Of a stretch of DNA of 64,000 bases, positions 53,550 through 64,000 are shown piece after piece (position 1 is the first letter of the stretch; each line of letters opens with the position of its first letter). The translations under genes and the position numbers were made by a program. This DNA comes from Rhipidocladum racemiflorum (Eukaryota; Streptophyta; Magnoliopsida; Poales; Poaceae): NCBI GenBank assembly GCA_036346355.1, contig CM070591.1:21870001-21934000 (forward strand). The letters run 5' to 3'. Under the pieces are notes generated by a model, which was not told the origin of the DNA, searched no databases, and saw nothing but the letters and a program-made list of their open reading frames with translations.

Positions 53550-56500
53550 TGTAACACCCCAAAAATTTTGCTTTTATTGAATTCATGTGTGATTTGGCAC
53601 TTTGGTGAATTTTTGGAATTTTCTGGAATTTATTTGGATTTATTTGGAATTTATTTGAATTTATTCCATTTTGAAATAATTAAAGAATTTAATATTGCAA
53701 ATAAAATTTTGCTGGAAATATTTTATTTGAGTCCCAAATACCCTAAAATATTTTCCAGAATTTTTCTGGAATTTTTCTGAGTATTTTGCTATTTTTAATG
53801 AATTAAATGAATTTCTGGGAGTTATTTTAAATATTAAATCGCTGGAAAATCAAACCGAAGCCTACATCGCTCATCCGACCGAGCCCGAGTCAGACTTGAG
53901 TTCGAGTCCGACCCGAGCCACATGACTCGACCAAACCAACTCCAAAACTTAATCAATCCCAACCGTTGGATCAAGATCCAACGGCTGAGATCCGCCCGTA
54001 CCGGTTCGAGCCGTATCCGGCCCGGATCCGATCGCGCCGTCGCGATCGTGGCCGCTGATCGTGCCACGTGGATGGCTGAGCGTCATCGCCCCCGCCGAGT
54101 CCGAGCCGACTCCTCCGCCCGCGCCCGCCGTGTAGAATTAGGTTTTCGCCTCGCACGGACGCCGAGGCTATTTAAAGCCCTGGTCACGCCCGAGGTTGCC
54201 CTCATCCTTGCGCACTGCTTTCCCGAGCCATCTCGCCTGAGCCGCCGCTTATTGCCGTGCGAGCTCGGGCCAGTAGTTGGAGGAGGTGACCGCCGCGGTT
54301 TTGCTTGCCTCGCCGCCGCCCGTTGTCTTCCGCCGAAGGAGCCTAACCGAACCCCGGCCAGCGCACCAAGAGACCACTCACTTCGCCGGAACGACCCGAG
54401 CGCCGTCGGGATCGCCGTCGTCTCTGTCTCCGGTGGCTACAGCTCCGCCGCCGCCATCGCCCTCGCGAAGCTTTGTGGACCGTCCGATCTTGATCGTGCG
54501 GTTGAGGTGAGTTCACGTGTTCCAAACCCGACAGATTCGACCGCTGGATCAAGATCCAACGGTTCACAATCGCCACGCGTCCGTAGTGGTGATTATTATA
54601 GGATTAGATCTGGACCGTCCGATCTAGATCGAACGCCCACGATCATCGAGTAGATTCAACGCGTTAACCCTGGATCTAATCGCGCCGCTGAATTTCAAAT
54701 CAACGGCCGAGATTGCGCCACGTGTTTCGAAGTTGGACCGACGCGTCAGCGCCGGCCCACGCTGGCAGTGCAGGACGCCGACACGCAGGCCCGCGTGTCA
54801 GAGGGCCCGCATGTCAGCGGCTGACCCAGCCAAGCGCTGACGTCACCCATGACGTCATCAGTGGTCCCACATGTCAGCGACACGTAGAGTCGTGGACCGA
54901 GTCCACGGTAGACCCGAGCCGAGCGTGGACTACGTCCATGGACCGGCTGACGTCAGCAGACCAATCCAGTGCTGCCACGTGTCCATGATGACGCAATAAT
55001 TAATTTCCGAAAAAGAAATGATTTATTAATTCGAAATATTGATTTGATTTTGTTTCAAACTTGACGCTTATAACTTTTATGCGTTTCAACTCCGATTTGA
55101 GTGATTCAAATTTCTAAATTTGTATAAAAATGAGATCTACTTAAATATAAATTTTATTTAATTTTTGGACTAAAGTTTTTCTCTGCAAAATTATTTAAAT
55201 GATTATTTAAACTTTAAATAATCATAACTTTTGCGTCTTAACTCCAAATTTGACGATTCCAGTTTCTAAAAATCCATAAAATTATGTTCTTTCTGTTTAT
55301 GGATTTTATTTGGATGTTTGGACACTTTTTGCCTATTGTTTATTTGTGTATTTGCTATTTGCACGCTTTACGAGTAGACGTTGAAGTGCCTAAGGATTCG
55401 AAGGAGAAGTATTAACTCAGGATCCAACTCAAGACCAAGAACAAGTACTTTTTGAAGGCAAGTTGTGCTTTGACCATGTTGATCGTATTTCGAAATCTAT
55501 TTTGATTTAAACTATTGCATGCTAGTTCAATTAGAAAAATACTTGGTTTAAACATGGGGGTTAGATAAGTACCAATTTGCTGTATGACACCTTGATTATT
55601 TAAGTATGTGCCATGACCCTTGTCACCCTAGTTGTGGATTACTAGTTGGACATTATTAAATTGCCAACCTGGGTTTAGACCGTTGTAGTATACTGCTTAG
55701 ACCTGCTACGTGCTCATGACATGATTTTGGACAATTAAATGTTAATATTGACTTAATGATATATTGAACCTGTTTTGGAAAAGTATCATGTGATGTTGAT
55801 GGCACGTGGTGCATGGTAATCAACTGGGGTTTGATAAGCGATTTTCGGCCAGGGCATGTGGCAAAGAGTAATCAGTGGGCCATTGTGGCGTTGGGAATGT
55901 TGATTTGGTTCTTCGGGTAGTCTTGCCCTGGTCACCCTAAGGACTTAACCTTGCAAGCCTTTGAACTGGGTCTAACGTGCAACCACATGTTTGTAATGGG
56001 ACGGACCTAGTTGACTAAGTTGCTAATAACGCACTGTGGGACCTCGGGAGGTCAACTACACCCTTTGTGTAAGTTGTACGGGGAGCGCATCGGCCGAGGC
56101 CAGTACCCATCTAACGGTTGATTGGCCTAGACTTCGCCTTAGCTAAGGGAAGGGTTAGTGCGCAATAACCGGGAGGACCACTTGTATTGTTAGAAGTTTC
56201 AAAGACTTTGTTACTGAACTCGCCTTTGTGGTGTTTGACAGTATCTTGTGGGTAAAGTGCATAACCTCTGCAGAGTATAGAATCTATTCGAATAGCCGTG
56301 TCCGCGGTATTGGACATCGCTCGAATTACAATCAAGGGTTAGATTTTCTCAAAAATAACTTTGGTTTGAAAGGTTGGGTTGGTTTAATAATGAAGATGAT
56401 GGAAAAGTGGTTTAGGATGGGGAAAATGTTATTAAACTTCTTGAAAAGTTATTTATGCTTTACTTATTTCTACTGCTTTCGAATCTACTTATATTACTTG

Positions 56501-56980
56501 TCAAATCTTTGTTTCTTTGCAAATATACCTTGAGCTATTCCTTTGTACCAAGCCATGCATATAGTATATTAGCTTGCATTCTCGTGCATGACTTGCCGAG
56601 TACCAAGTACTCACCCTTGCCTCAACACAACATCGCTTGAAGAGGAGACTACGCCACTTTGGAGGAGGAACTCCAAGAGGATCCGTCTACTTAGGAAGCG
56701 AGCCCACCGGCTGCCTGTGGTATCTTGGATGGCGCCACGAAGCTATTTGATTTTCCGCTGCTATTATTTCTCTTTTAATAAGTTTCGCCTTGCGAGGCAT
56801 ACATTTGTAACTTGACCATAAGGTCGAGTAACCAGTTTGGTTATTTAAGTAAAGTACTTTGGTAATATCGAATGGTATGATTGTGATATTTACCGATGTT
56901 AAGACTGTGTGCACTAGCGCGTTCCTAGACTAGTGCTGAATACACAGAGGGTCCGGATTTGCAAATTCGGGGTCCCGACA
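53550..56980 (+). repeat. 5' LTR of element K (3431 bp)
   Basis: It aligns end to end with 2250-5733. TATTTAAA at 54169-54176, donor-like GAG|GTGAGT at 54506/54507, three TGACGTCA at 54838, 54850 and 54948. The exon-like island (55378-55457) has lost one base, so its length is 80. Confidence 0.95.
55378..55457 (+). other. Exon-like island in LTR, element K (80 nt, damaged)
   Basis: Same CGAGTAG| and GAAG|GCAAGT borders as in A. CCGGAAGG has become CCTAAGG, giving a one-base loss and a stop. The 3' LTR copy (63892-63969) has the same change plus two more losses. Confidence 0.45.
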
Positions 56981-56984
56981 GAGG

Positions 56985-56998
56985 TGGTATCAGAGCCA
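56985..56998 (+). other. Primer-binding site of element K
   Basis: TGGTATCAGAGCCA four bases after the LTR end CCCGACA. Confidence 0.92.
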
Positions 56999-57199
56999 TA
57001 CTTGACTGTAGGCTCAACCCTAGCTAGAATGGTCGTAGTGAGGATAAAACCTATTTTCTAAAAGCTAAAAATTTGTGAAGACAAGAAATGACATCTCGAC
57101 TTATCCCCTTCTCTCTTTTCTTGTCTCTTGCTGATATTTTCCCTTACCTTGTCACAATTTAAAAATTCCGAGTTCTTACGTAAAGCACTCTTGTGACAG

Positions 57200-57915
57200 A
57201 TGGAGGAAGAGTTCAACTACGTTGATCTGGGAGTTGGTCACGCCGCGGAACTTTGGCATATGCTACAGACTCGGAGATTTTGAGAAGCCCCAATACCAAG
57301 TGGAAGTGATCAGACAAGCGGAATTGATCAAGGCTTGTGACGTGAAGATTGAGGTACCTGCTAGGAAAAAGGGCCAGTGCAATCGCCTCGATACACTGCA
57401 GACCGCCAGAGATCTACAATGCAGATGGGTATCCAAGAAGTATCACGACGAGCAATGCGGCACATTACCCGTATCTACGCCAGAGAGTTGGAGAGTACGG
57501 TGGTCCGTTATCATCCGCGCAGCGATAACCTTCTTGACCCAGGCGATTCAGATGAGGATGCCACGGTTACACAGCTTGGCATGATTTGTCGCCGCCAGGA
57601 GGATGTACTAGATAATACAAGCAAGGAGCTACAGAAGGCCCGCAAGGAGATCACGACAGAGAAGAACAGATGGCGGAAGCTCAAGAGTATGTGGCACACC
57701 TTCTACGAAGGATTGACGAGTTGGAGATGACCTTGTACGGACTGCACTCCAGAGCCAAGATTTGAGCTACACGAGCCAGATCCAGAGGAGTCGATCTCGA
57801 TGAGGACATCGCTTCTTCGACTACCATAGAGGACACAAATGGCCGACATGGCGATCAAGTTACGCCTATGCCACAAAGACCCGCATCAGGCCGTGGAGGT
57901 TTTCTCGATGAGTGA
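57200..57915 (+). pseudogene. Leader ORF before gag (element K)
   Basis: The ATG at 57200 directly follows CTTGTGACAG|, an acceptor-like sequence. The frame starts MEEEFNYVDLGVGHAAELWH. After frameshifts a 117-codon stretch (57377-57730) reads RRAMRHITRIYARELESTVV, RYHPRSDN and a probable coiled coil (QEDVLDNTSKELQKARKEIT). It then shifts to RIDELEMTLYGLHSRAK, DEDIASSTTIEDTNG and ends GGFLDE at 57913-57915. Element G has a related C-terminal block. I do not recognise an enzyme domain. Length would be about 235 residues. The role is unknown; a gag accessory or RNA-level function are both possible. Confidence 0.55.
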
Positions 57916-58188
57916 GCATAGGTTCTATAGTGAGACTCCTTCGCCGAGTCACGTCATAGAATAAAGAGTCACCCTTTAGGCTTTAGACTCCAGAGTTAGT
58001 TCGATTTGGATTTGCTTTGTTTGCTGAGTGTGCAGTATGTGTTGCAAGGCCCTTAGGCATTGTAAGCAGCCATACCAAGTTATTAATAAAGTTGGACCTT
58101 AAAGTTACCCCTTTCGCCCCGCATAAGCTCCATATTACTTGTCTATTCTTGTTTCCCTCTCATCTCTAAACCTAGAGCAAACCGACAG
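57916..58188 (+). other. Spacer between leader ORF and gag (element K)
   Basis: About 270 bases without a frame. The segment TGTTGCAAGGCCCTTAGGCATTG and CTTGTCTATTCTT resemble 27925-28045 of element G, which lies in the same place. Confidence 0.6.
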
Positions 58189-58842
58189 ATGGTGAACACC
58201 CGTGGAAACTTTGGAAGCAATGGAAGTGGTTCTCGCCCAGCAGAAAACCCCAATGAGGGAGCACCAGCACCGCCACTGGATGCGCAAAATTTCGGAGCTT
58301 TTCTAGCTGCCCAGACTCAGTTGATGCATGCTATGATGCAACAAATGCAACACGTCACGGCACAGTCCACTGCTAATCAAGTTAATCAGGGACCACGCCA
58401 GAATACAAGACTGTCAGAGTTCATGAGGACTCACCCACCCACTTTCTCCGGGAATGCCAATCCATTGGAGGCCGATGATTGGTTAAGATCAATCGAGAGG
58501 AAGCTACACATAGCTCAATGCATAGGAAATGAGAAGGTACTCTACGCTTCTCATCACCGGAAGGGACAAAGCCGAATGGTGGGAGAACTTCGTGCCACGC
58601 AAGAGAACCCTCAAGATATCACTTGGGAAGAGTTCACAACCGCATTCGACAAGATCACGTGCCTGAAGGAATCATGGACCTTAAGAAGGAGGAGTTCAGA
58701 GCATCAAACAAGGTAATCACCAAAGGGTCGACTACCCGAACAGTTCACACAAATAGCACGCTACGCACCGAGGATGTACCGGCAGATAAATCCGCATACC
58801 TCGTTTTATGAAGGGACTTAACTCAGGATTGCAAGACTTAAG
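58189..58842 (+). pseudogene. gag, C-terminally deleted (element K)
   Basis: MVNTRGNFGSNGSGSRPAEN starts the protein. RLSEFMRTHPPTFSGNANPL and EADDWLRSIERKLHIAQC match the capsid of G. After a frameshift near 58550 the blocks MKGLNSGLQDLK end the recognisable gag. G has about 640 more bases here, encoding the capsid end, the CCHC knuckle and the protease Asp-Ser-Gly. In K the next bases already read CMLLVQTPGSELR, the middle of protease. The join lies near 58831-58842 (TTGCAAGACTTAAGTG). Confidence 0.85.
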
Positions 58843-59820
58843 TGCATGCTTTTAGTTCAAACCCCTGGTTCCGAACTCCGAACGAATGTAGGATGTTCCG
58901 GGGTGAGAATACTAATAGATAGAATAGAGTTCCTAGCAAACCTTATAATTTTGGAGACCCAGACCTTAGACGTCATATTGGGAATGGATTGGTTATCCAA
59001 GCACAAGGCCATATTGGATTGTGGACGAAGGACTATCTCAGTTGAGAGCCCGTGTGGGAAGAAAGTGGAATTTCAAGCCACCGCAGTTAGAGATGGACAG
59101 TTGATGGTTAACAAGCATTCAAGGCAATCAGCATAGATGACGTCTCAAGAGTGAATGAGTACCCGATGTTTTTCCCGAAGATCTACCTGGTATGCCGCCA
59201 GACGAGGGGACATAGAGTTTGTGATAGAGCTTGTACCGGCAAGACCGATAGCAAAGAGACCCTATCGGATGTCCACCGAGGAGTTGGTAGAGATGAAGAA
59301 ACAAATAGAGGAGTTAATGGAGAAAGGATTTATCGTACCAAGTTAGTGCCGTGGGGAGCACCAGTTTTGTTTGTCAAGAAGAAGGACGGGAGTTTCAGGA
59401 TGTGTATTGACTACCGTGCACTCAATGAAGTCACCGTGAAGAATAAGTATCCGCTACCCAGGATTAATGATTTGTTCGATCAGTTGAGAGGAGCCGAGTT
59501 TTCTCCAAGATTGATCTCGAGATCGGGATACCATCGCTTGAAGACCCGATCGTAAAATATTCCAAAGATCGCATTCTCACAAGATATGGACATTACGAGT
59601 TTACGGTTATGTCCTTTGGGTCGATTTAACGCGCCACTTTATTTCATGAATATGATGAATAAGGTGTTCATGGAATATTTGGACAAGTTTGTCGTCGTAT
59701 TCATAGACGATATCCTAATCTACTCCAAGACAGAGAGTGAACATGCCGAACACTTAAGGCGAGTTTTGGAAAAGTCGAGGAACAAAGCAACTTTTCGCCA
59801 AGTTCAAGAAGTGTGATTTT
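58843..59820 (+). pseudogene. pol: protease end and RT (element K)
   Basis: CSGVRILIDRIEFLANLIIL, VILGMDWLSKHKAILDC, then broken RT: RPYRMSTEELVEMKKQIEEL, APVLFVKKKDGSFRMCIDYR, KYPLPRINDLFDQL, and after further breaks FVVVFIDDILIYSKTESEHA. The block before the active-site Asp pair reads CGATTTAACGCGCC (59622-59635), identical to the scar in J. The first catalytic Asp region (FSKIDLRSGYH) is frameshifted to FSPRLISRSGYH. The enzyme is inactive as read. Confidence 0.85.
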
Positions 59821-60685
59821 TGGAAGGACAAGGTGGAGTTTCTTGGACATGTAATGACCGCATGAAGGAGTCGCCAGTAGATCCAAGCAAAGTAGAAGTC
59901 GTGTTACATTGGGAATAACCAAAGACGGTGACCAGATTCTGAGTTTCCTTGGAATGGCAGGATACTACCGCCGCTTCATCGAAGGCTTCTCGACAATTGC
60001 GAAACCTCTTACGCAATTGTCAAGAAGGAAAAGAAGTTTGCATGGACGCTTTAATGTGAGAAAGGATTTCAGAGTCAAGAAGCGATTGACATCGGCACCG
60101 TGTTAGTTCTACCTGATGTTGCTCAAAGCTTCGATATTTATTGTGACGCATCGCGCCAAGGACTTGGATGTGTGCCGATGCAGAATGGAAAGGTCGCCGC
60201 TTATGCATCAAGGCGCTTGAGGCCGCATGAGGAAAATTATCCGACACATGACCTAGAGTTAGCCGCCGTAGTGCATGCCTTGAAGATATGGCGTCATTAT
60301 CTCGATTGGAAACAGATGTGAAGTGTATACGGATCATAAGAGCCTTAAGTACATATTCACCCAATGGATCTGAATATGAGGCGAGAGGAGATGGTTAGAG
60401 TTAATCAAGGACTACAATGTTGGAATCCATTACCATCCCTGAAGGCCAACGTAGTAGCCGATGCTCGAGCCTAAAACCATACCGTGAGTACGTTGCTAGC
60501 CACAAGTCGTGATGAGTTATGTGAGGATTTTCGTAAAATGAAGATTGAGGTAGTACCTAGCGGATTCTTGGCGCATTAGAAGTAAAGCCTACCCTAGAGG
60601 ATCAGATCCGAGAAGGACGTAGGATGATGACAAGATCCGCAGGATTAAGTCCATCAAGGAGGAAGGCAAGGCAGAGGACTTCAAG
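59821..60685 (+). pseudogene. RNase H and tether (element K)
   Basis: QILSFLGMAGYYRRFIEGFS, then LVLPDVAQSFDIYCDASRQG (first acidic residue), YPTHDLELAAVVHALKIW (Glu) and, out of frame, VYTDHKSLKYIF. Alignment to element A at 21-880 shows many one- or two-base changes, most at CAG or CTG in A, for example CTGAT to CTCGAT near 60300 and CCAGGATGAG to TCGTGATGAG near 60505. Confidence 0.85.
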
Positions 60686-61600
60686 TTGGATGAGCAAGGC
60701 ACGTTGTGGATGAAGGATCGCATTTGTGTGCCTAACAAGAAGGAGTTAAAGCAACTGATTCTGGAAGAAGCCCATGACTCAATTCATCCTGGAAGCGCCA
60801 AGATGTATCAGGATCTGAAGGAGAGATTCTGGTGGCCGAGTATGAAACGTGAAGTTGCCGAGCATGTTGCATTGTGCGACGTATGCCAGAGAGTCAAGGC
60901 AATGCATCAGAGACCAGCAGGATTGCTACAACCGCTGAAAATACCTGAGTGGAAGTGGGAGGAAATCGGAATGGATTTCATTACCGGTTTGCCGAAGACT
61001 CAAGGAGGTTATGACTCCATATGGGTTATAGTGGATCGCTTGACTAAAGTAGCCCATTTTATCCCCGTGAAGACCACTTACTCGTGATATAAATTAGCGT
61101 AATTGTACATGATCAGATTGTCTGTTTGCACGGAGTGCCAAAGAGGATTGTATCAGACAGAGATACCCAATTTACCTCAAGGTTTTGGAATAAGTTGCAT
61201 GAAGCCATGGGAACCCGCTTGAACTTCAAGATGTGACTTATCATCCATGAGACGGATGGACAGACCGAAAGAGTCAACCAGATTCGGAGGATATGTTGAG
61301 AGCTTGTGCATTAGCTTATGCTACTTCTTGGGATAAGAGTTTACCGTATGCCGAGTTCAGTTACAACAATAGTTATCAGGCTAGTTTACGATGTCACCTT
61401 TTGAGGCATCAGATGGTCGACCACTGTCGGACGCCATTGAATTGGAATGAGACCGCGAGCGCCGTATCTTTGGGCCTGATATTCTTCAAGAGGTCAAGAG
61501 CGGTCGCTATGATTAGAGAAAGGTTGAAGATAGCCCAATCTCGACAAAAGAGTTATCTTGACAATCGTCGCCGAGACTTGAGTTTTGAACCGTAAGACTT
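60686..61600 (+). pseudogene. Integrase (element K)
   Basis: A 133-codon frame (60686-61087) reads ELKQLILEEAHDSIHPGSAK, FWWPSMKREVAEHVALCDVC (the HHCC finger is complete except for a four-residue gap KYS before IHP), and EEIGMDFITGLPKTQGGYDS with the first Asp. The second Asp (IVSDRDTQF-like, near 61150) and Glu (GQTERVNQ, near 61265) are in other frames. RACALAYATSWDKSLPYAEF and SRQKSYLDNRRRDLSFEP follow (61293-61595). Confidence 0.85.
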
Positions 61601-62001
61601 TGTTTACCTCGAGTTACGCCTCTCGGGAGTTAAGAGGTTCCATGCCAAAGGGAAACTCGCACCCGTTATGTTGGACCATTTAAGATTTTGAGTCGCAGAG
61701 GCGAAGTTGCTTACCACCGGAGTTGCCACAATCGCTGGCAGGAGTGCATGATGTATTCCATGTGTCCCGATTGAGGAAGTGTCTCCGAGTTCCCGAGAGC
61801 AGACACCGCTAGAGTCAATTGAGTTGCAAGAGGATTTGACTTATAAGGAGCATCCCGTGAGGATTCCAGACACAATGGATCGAGAAACTAGAAACAAGTC
61901 AACCCGTTTAGAGAGTTCAAGGGAGCAACCATGCAGAGAGCGAAGCGACTTGGGAGCGCGAAGAGGATTTGAAGGAAGAGTTTCCAAACCTATTCCTTTA
62001 G
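61601..62001 (+). pseudogene. Integrase C-terminus and chromodomain (element K)
   Basis: Broken frames read LVVGPFKILSRRGEVAY-like, AGVHDVFHVSRLRKCLRV, TPLESIELQEDLTYKEHPVR and IPDTMDRETRNKSTR. ATWEREEDLKEEFPNLF-like residues follow. This is the same chromodomain tail as A and G. It ends 31 bases before the PPT. Confidence 0.8.
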
Positions 62002-62031
62002 TAAGCCCTGAATCTCAGGGACGAGATTCTA

Positions 62032-62046
62032 TTAAGGGGGGAGGTT
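62032..62046 (+). other. Polypurine tract of element K
   Basis: TTAAGGGGGGAGGTT, identical in form to G and directly before TGTAACACC. Confidence 0.9.
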
Positions 62047-64000
62047 TGTAACACCCCAAAAATTTTGCTTTTATTGAATTCATGTGTGATTTGGCACTTT
62101 GGTGAATTTTTGGAATTTTCTGGAATTTATTTGGATTTATTTGGAATTTATTTGAATTTATTCCATTTTGAAATAATTAAAGAATTTAATATTGCAAATA
62201 AAATTTTGCTGGAAATATTTTATTTGAGTCCCAAATACCCTAAAATATTTTCCAGAATTTTTCTGGAATTTTTCTGAGTATTTTGCTATTTTTAATGAAT
62301 TAAATGAATTTCTGGGAGTTATTTTAAATATTAAATCGCTGGAAAATCAAACCGAGTCGGTTACTGTTCATCCGACCGAGCCCGAGTCAGACTTGAGTTC
62401 GAGTCCGACCCGAGCCACATGACTCGACCAAACCAACTCCAAAACTTAATCAATCCCAACCGTTGGATCAAGATCCAACTACCGAGATCCGCCTCAGACG
62501 GCTCGAGCCAGATCCGCCCGGATCCGATCGCGCCTGTGCGATCGTGGCCGTTGATCGTGCCACGTGGATGGCTGAGCGTCATCGTCCCCGCCGAGTCCGA
62601 GCCGGACTACTCCGCCTCGCCCGCCGCCATGTAGAATTAGGTTTTCGTCTCGGGCACGGACGCCGAGGCTATTTAAAGCCCTGGTCACGCCCCGAGGTTG
62701 CCCTCATCCTTGCGCACCCGTTTCCCCGAGCCATCTCGCCTGAGCCGCCGCCGTTTGCCCGTGCGAGCTCGCCGTAGTTGGAGGAGGTGACCGCCATGAT
62801 TTTGCTTCGCCTCGCCGCCGTCCGTTGTCTTCCGCCGAAGGAGCCTGCAACCGAACCCGGCCAGCGCAAGACGAGACCACTCACTTCGCCGGAACGACCC
62901 CGGAGCGCCGTCGGGATCGTCGTCGTCTCCGTCTCCGGTGGCTGCAGCTCCGCCGCGTCGCCATCGCCCTCGCGAGCTTTGTGGACCGTCCGATCTTGAT
63001 CGTGCGGTTGAGGTGAGTTCACGTGTTCCAAACCCGATTAGATCTGGACCGTTGGATCAAGATCCAACGGTTCACAATCGCCACGTGCCGTAGTGGTGAT
63101 TATTATAGGATTAGATCTGGACCGTCCGATCTAGATCGAACGGCCCACGATCATCGAGTAGATTCAACGCGTTAACCCTGGATCTAATCGCGGCCGTTGA
63201 ATTTCAAATCAACGGCCGAGATTGCGCCACGTGTCGGGAAGTTGGACCGACGCGGTCAGCGCCGTCCACGCGCGCGTGCGTGTGACGCTGACACGCGGGG
63301 CCCGCGTGTCAGAGGGCCCGCATGTCAGTGGCTGACCCAGCCAAGCGCTGACGTCACCCATGACGTCATCAGTGGTCCCACATGTCAGCGACACGTAGAG
63401 TCGTGGACCGAGTCCACGGTGGACCCGAGCCGAGTGTGGACCAAGTCCATGGACCGGCTGACGTCAGCCAACCAATCAGAGGCTGCCACGTGTCCATGCT
63501 GACGCAATAATTAATTTCCGAAAAAGAAAATGATTTATTAATTCGAAATAATGATTTCAGATTTTGTTTCAAACTTCGAACGCTTATAACTTTTGCGTTT
63601 CAACTCCGATTTGAGTGATTCAAATTTCTAAATTTGTATAAAAATGAGATCTACTTAAATATAAATTTTATTTAATTTTTGGACTAAAGTTTTTCTCTGC
63701 AAAATTATTTAAATGATTATTTAAACTTTAAATAATCATAACTTTTGCGTCTTAACTCCAAATTTGACGATTCCAGTTTCTAAAAATCCATAAAATTATG
63801 TTCTTTCTGTTTATGGATTTTATTTGGATGTTTGGACACTTTTTGCCTATTGTTTATTTGTGTATTTGCTATTTGCACGCTTTACGAGTAGACGTTGAAG
63901 TGCCTAAGGATTCAAGGAGAAGTATTAACTCAGATCCAACTCAAGACCAAGAACAAGTACTTTTTGAAGGCAAGTTGTGCTTTGACCATGTTGATCCTAT
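62047..64000 (+). repeat. 3' LTR of element K, first 1954 bases
   Basis: It aligns with 53550-55500 and runs off the window. TATTTAAA at 62670-62677, donor-like site at 63012/63013, palindromes at 63049, 63122 and 63194, and exon-like island at 63892-63969. Confidence 0.93.

Larger units (their letters stand above)
53550..64000 (+). mobile_element. Tekay-like chromovirus, family A, second copy (element K)
   Basis: 5' LTR (53550-56980), PBS, leader ORF, gag, pol, PPT and the first 1954 bases of the 3' LTR. The left target site would be GACTA (53545-53549). The internal region is only about 5.07 kb, because about 650 bases of gag and protease are missing near 58835. Its pol is about as close to A as two copies of one family should be, except for many small indels. 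Confidence 0.93.

Noticed and set aside
56985..56998. tRNA-like sequence TGGTATCAGAGCCA
   Set aside because: It is a retrotransposon primer-binding site complementary to tRNA-Met, not a tRNA gene. No cloverleaf is present.

Overview
This window looks like nuclear heterochromatin of a flowering plant, most likely a grass (Poaceae). I see no host gene, tRNA or rRNA. Almost every base belongs to LTR retrotransposons nested inside one another. The grass assignment is inference: chromoviruses with 2-3.6 kb LTRs, a RIRE2-like element with a GGCACACCAGG-type primer-binding site, a non-coding LARD-type element and a SIRE-like copia element are the usual mix in grass genomes. No species is assigned.

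Layout, left to right. (A) <1-5733: 3' half of a Tekay-like Ty3/gypsy chromovirus (+), pol remnant and 3' LTR. It interrupts (B) 5734-8454: leader and 5' LTR of a non-coding LARD-type element (-). (C) 8455-9270: decayed gypsy gag (-). (D) 9271-10921: unassigned LTR-like DNA (-). (E) 10922-26037: a RIRE2/Tat-like gypsy element (+), interrupted by (F) 12908-21999, a complete 9.1 kb chromovirus (-) flanked by GGCCT, and by a solo LTR at 23446-25691 flanked by GTGAT. E stops abruptly in its reverse transcriptase at 26037. (G) 26038-37649: a second Tekay-like element (+) with a truncated 5' LTR, leader ORF, gag-pol and 3' LTR. Its gag holds a solo LTR (28586-30706) flanked by TCATG. (H) 37650-44584: the LARD-type element (-) with about 4.2 kb of non-coding internal DNA, inserted in the 3' LTR of G. 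(I) 44585-47937: SIRE-like copia element (+), inserted in H. (J) 47938-53549: gypsy element (+) whose LTR carries CCGGAGTGTCCGG arrays, inserted in I. (K) 53550->64000: a second copy of family A (+), inserted in J. The right side is therefore five levels deep (K in J in I in H in G).

How it works together: each autonomous element has the order LTR, Met-tRNA-type PBS, (leader ORF), gag, protease, RT, RNase H, integrase, chromodomain, PPT, LTR. None has an intact polyprotein frame here. H and its relatives have signals only and would need proteins in trans. The most unusual signals are in the LTRs: short exon-like islands ending AG|GC in several unrelated families, 22-nt palindromes spaced 72 bp apart in family A/K, and CCGG minisatellites either side of the TATA box in J.

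Caution: A, J and K carry recurrent small edits at CAG/CTG sites relative to their relatives, including one identical scar in J and K. This looks more like uncorrected base-calling than biology, so their frameshifts should not all be taken as real.
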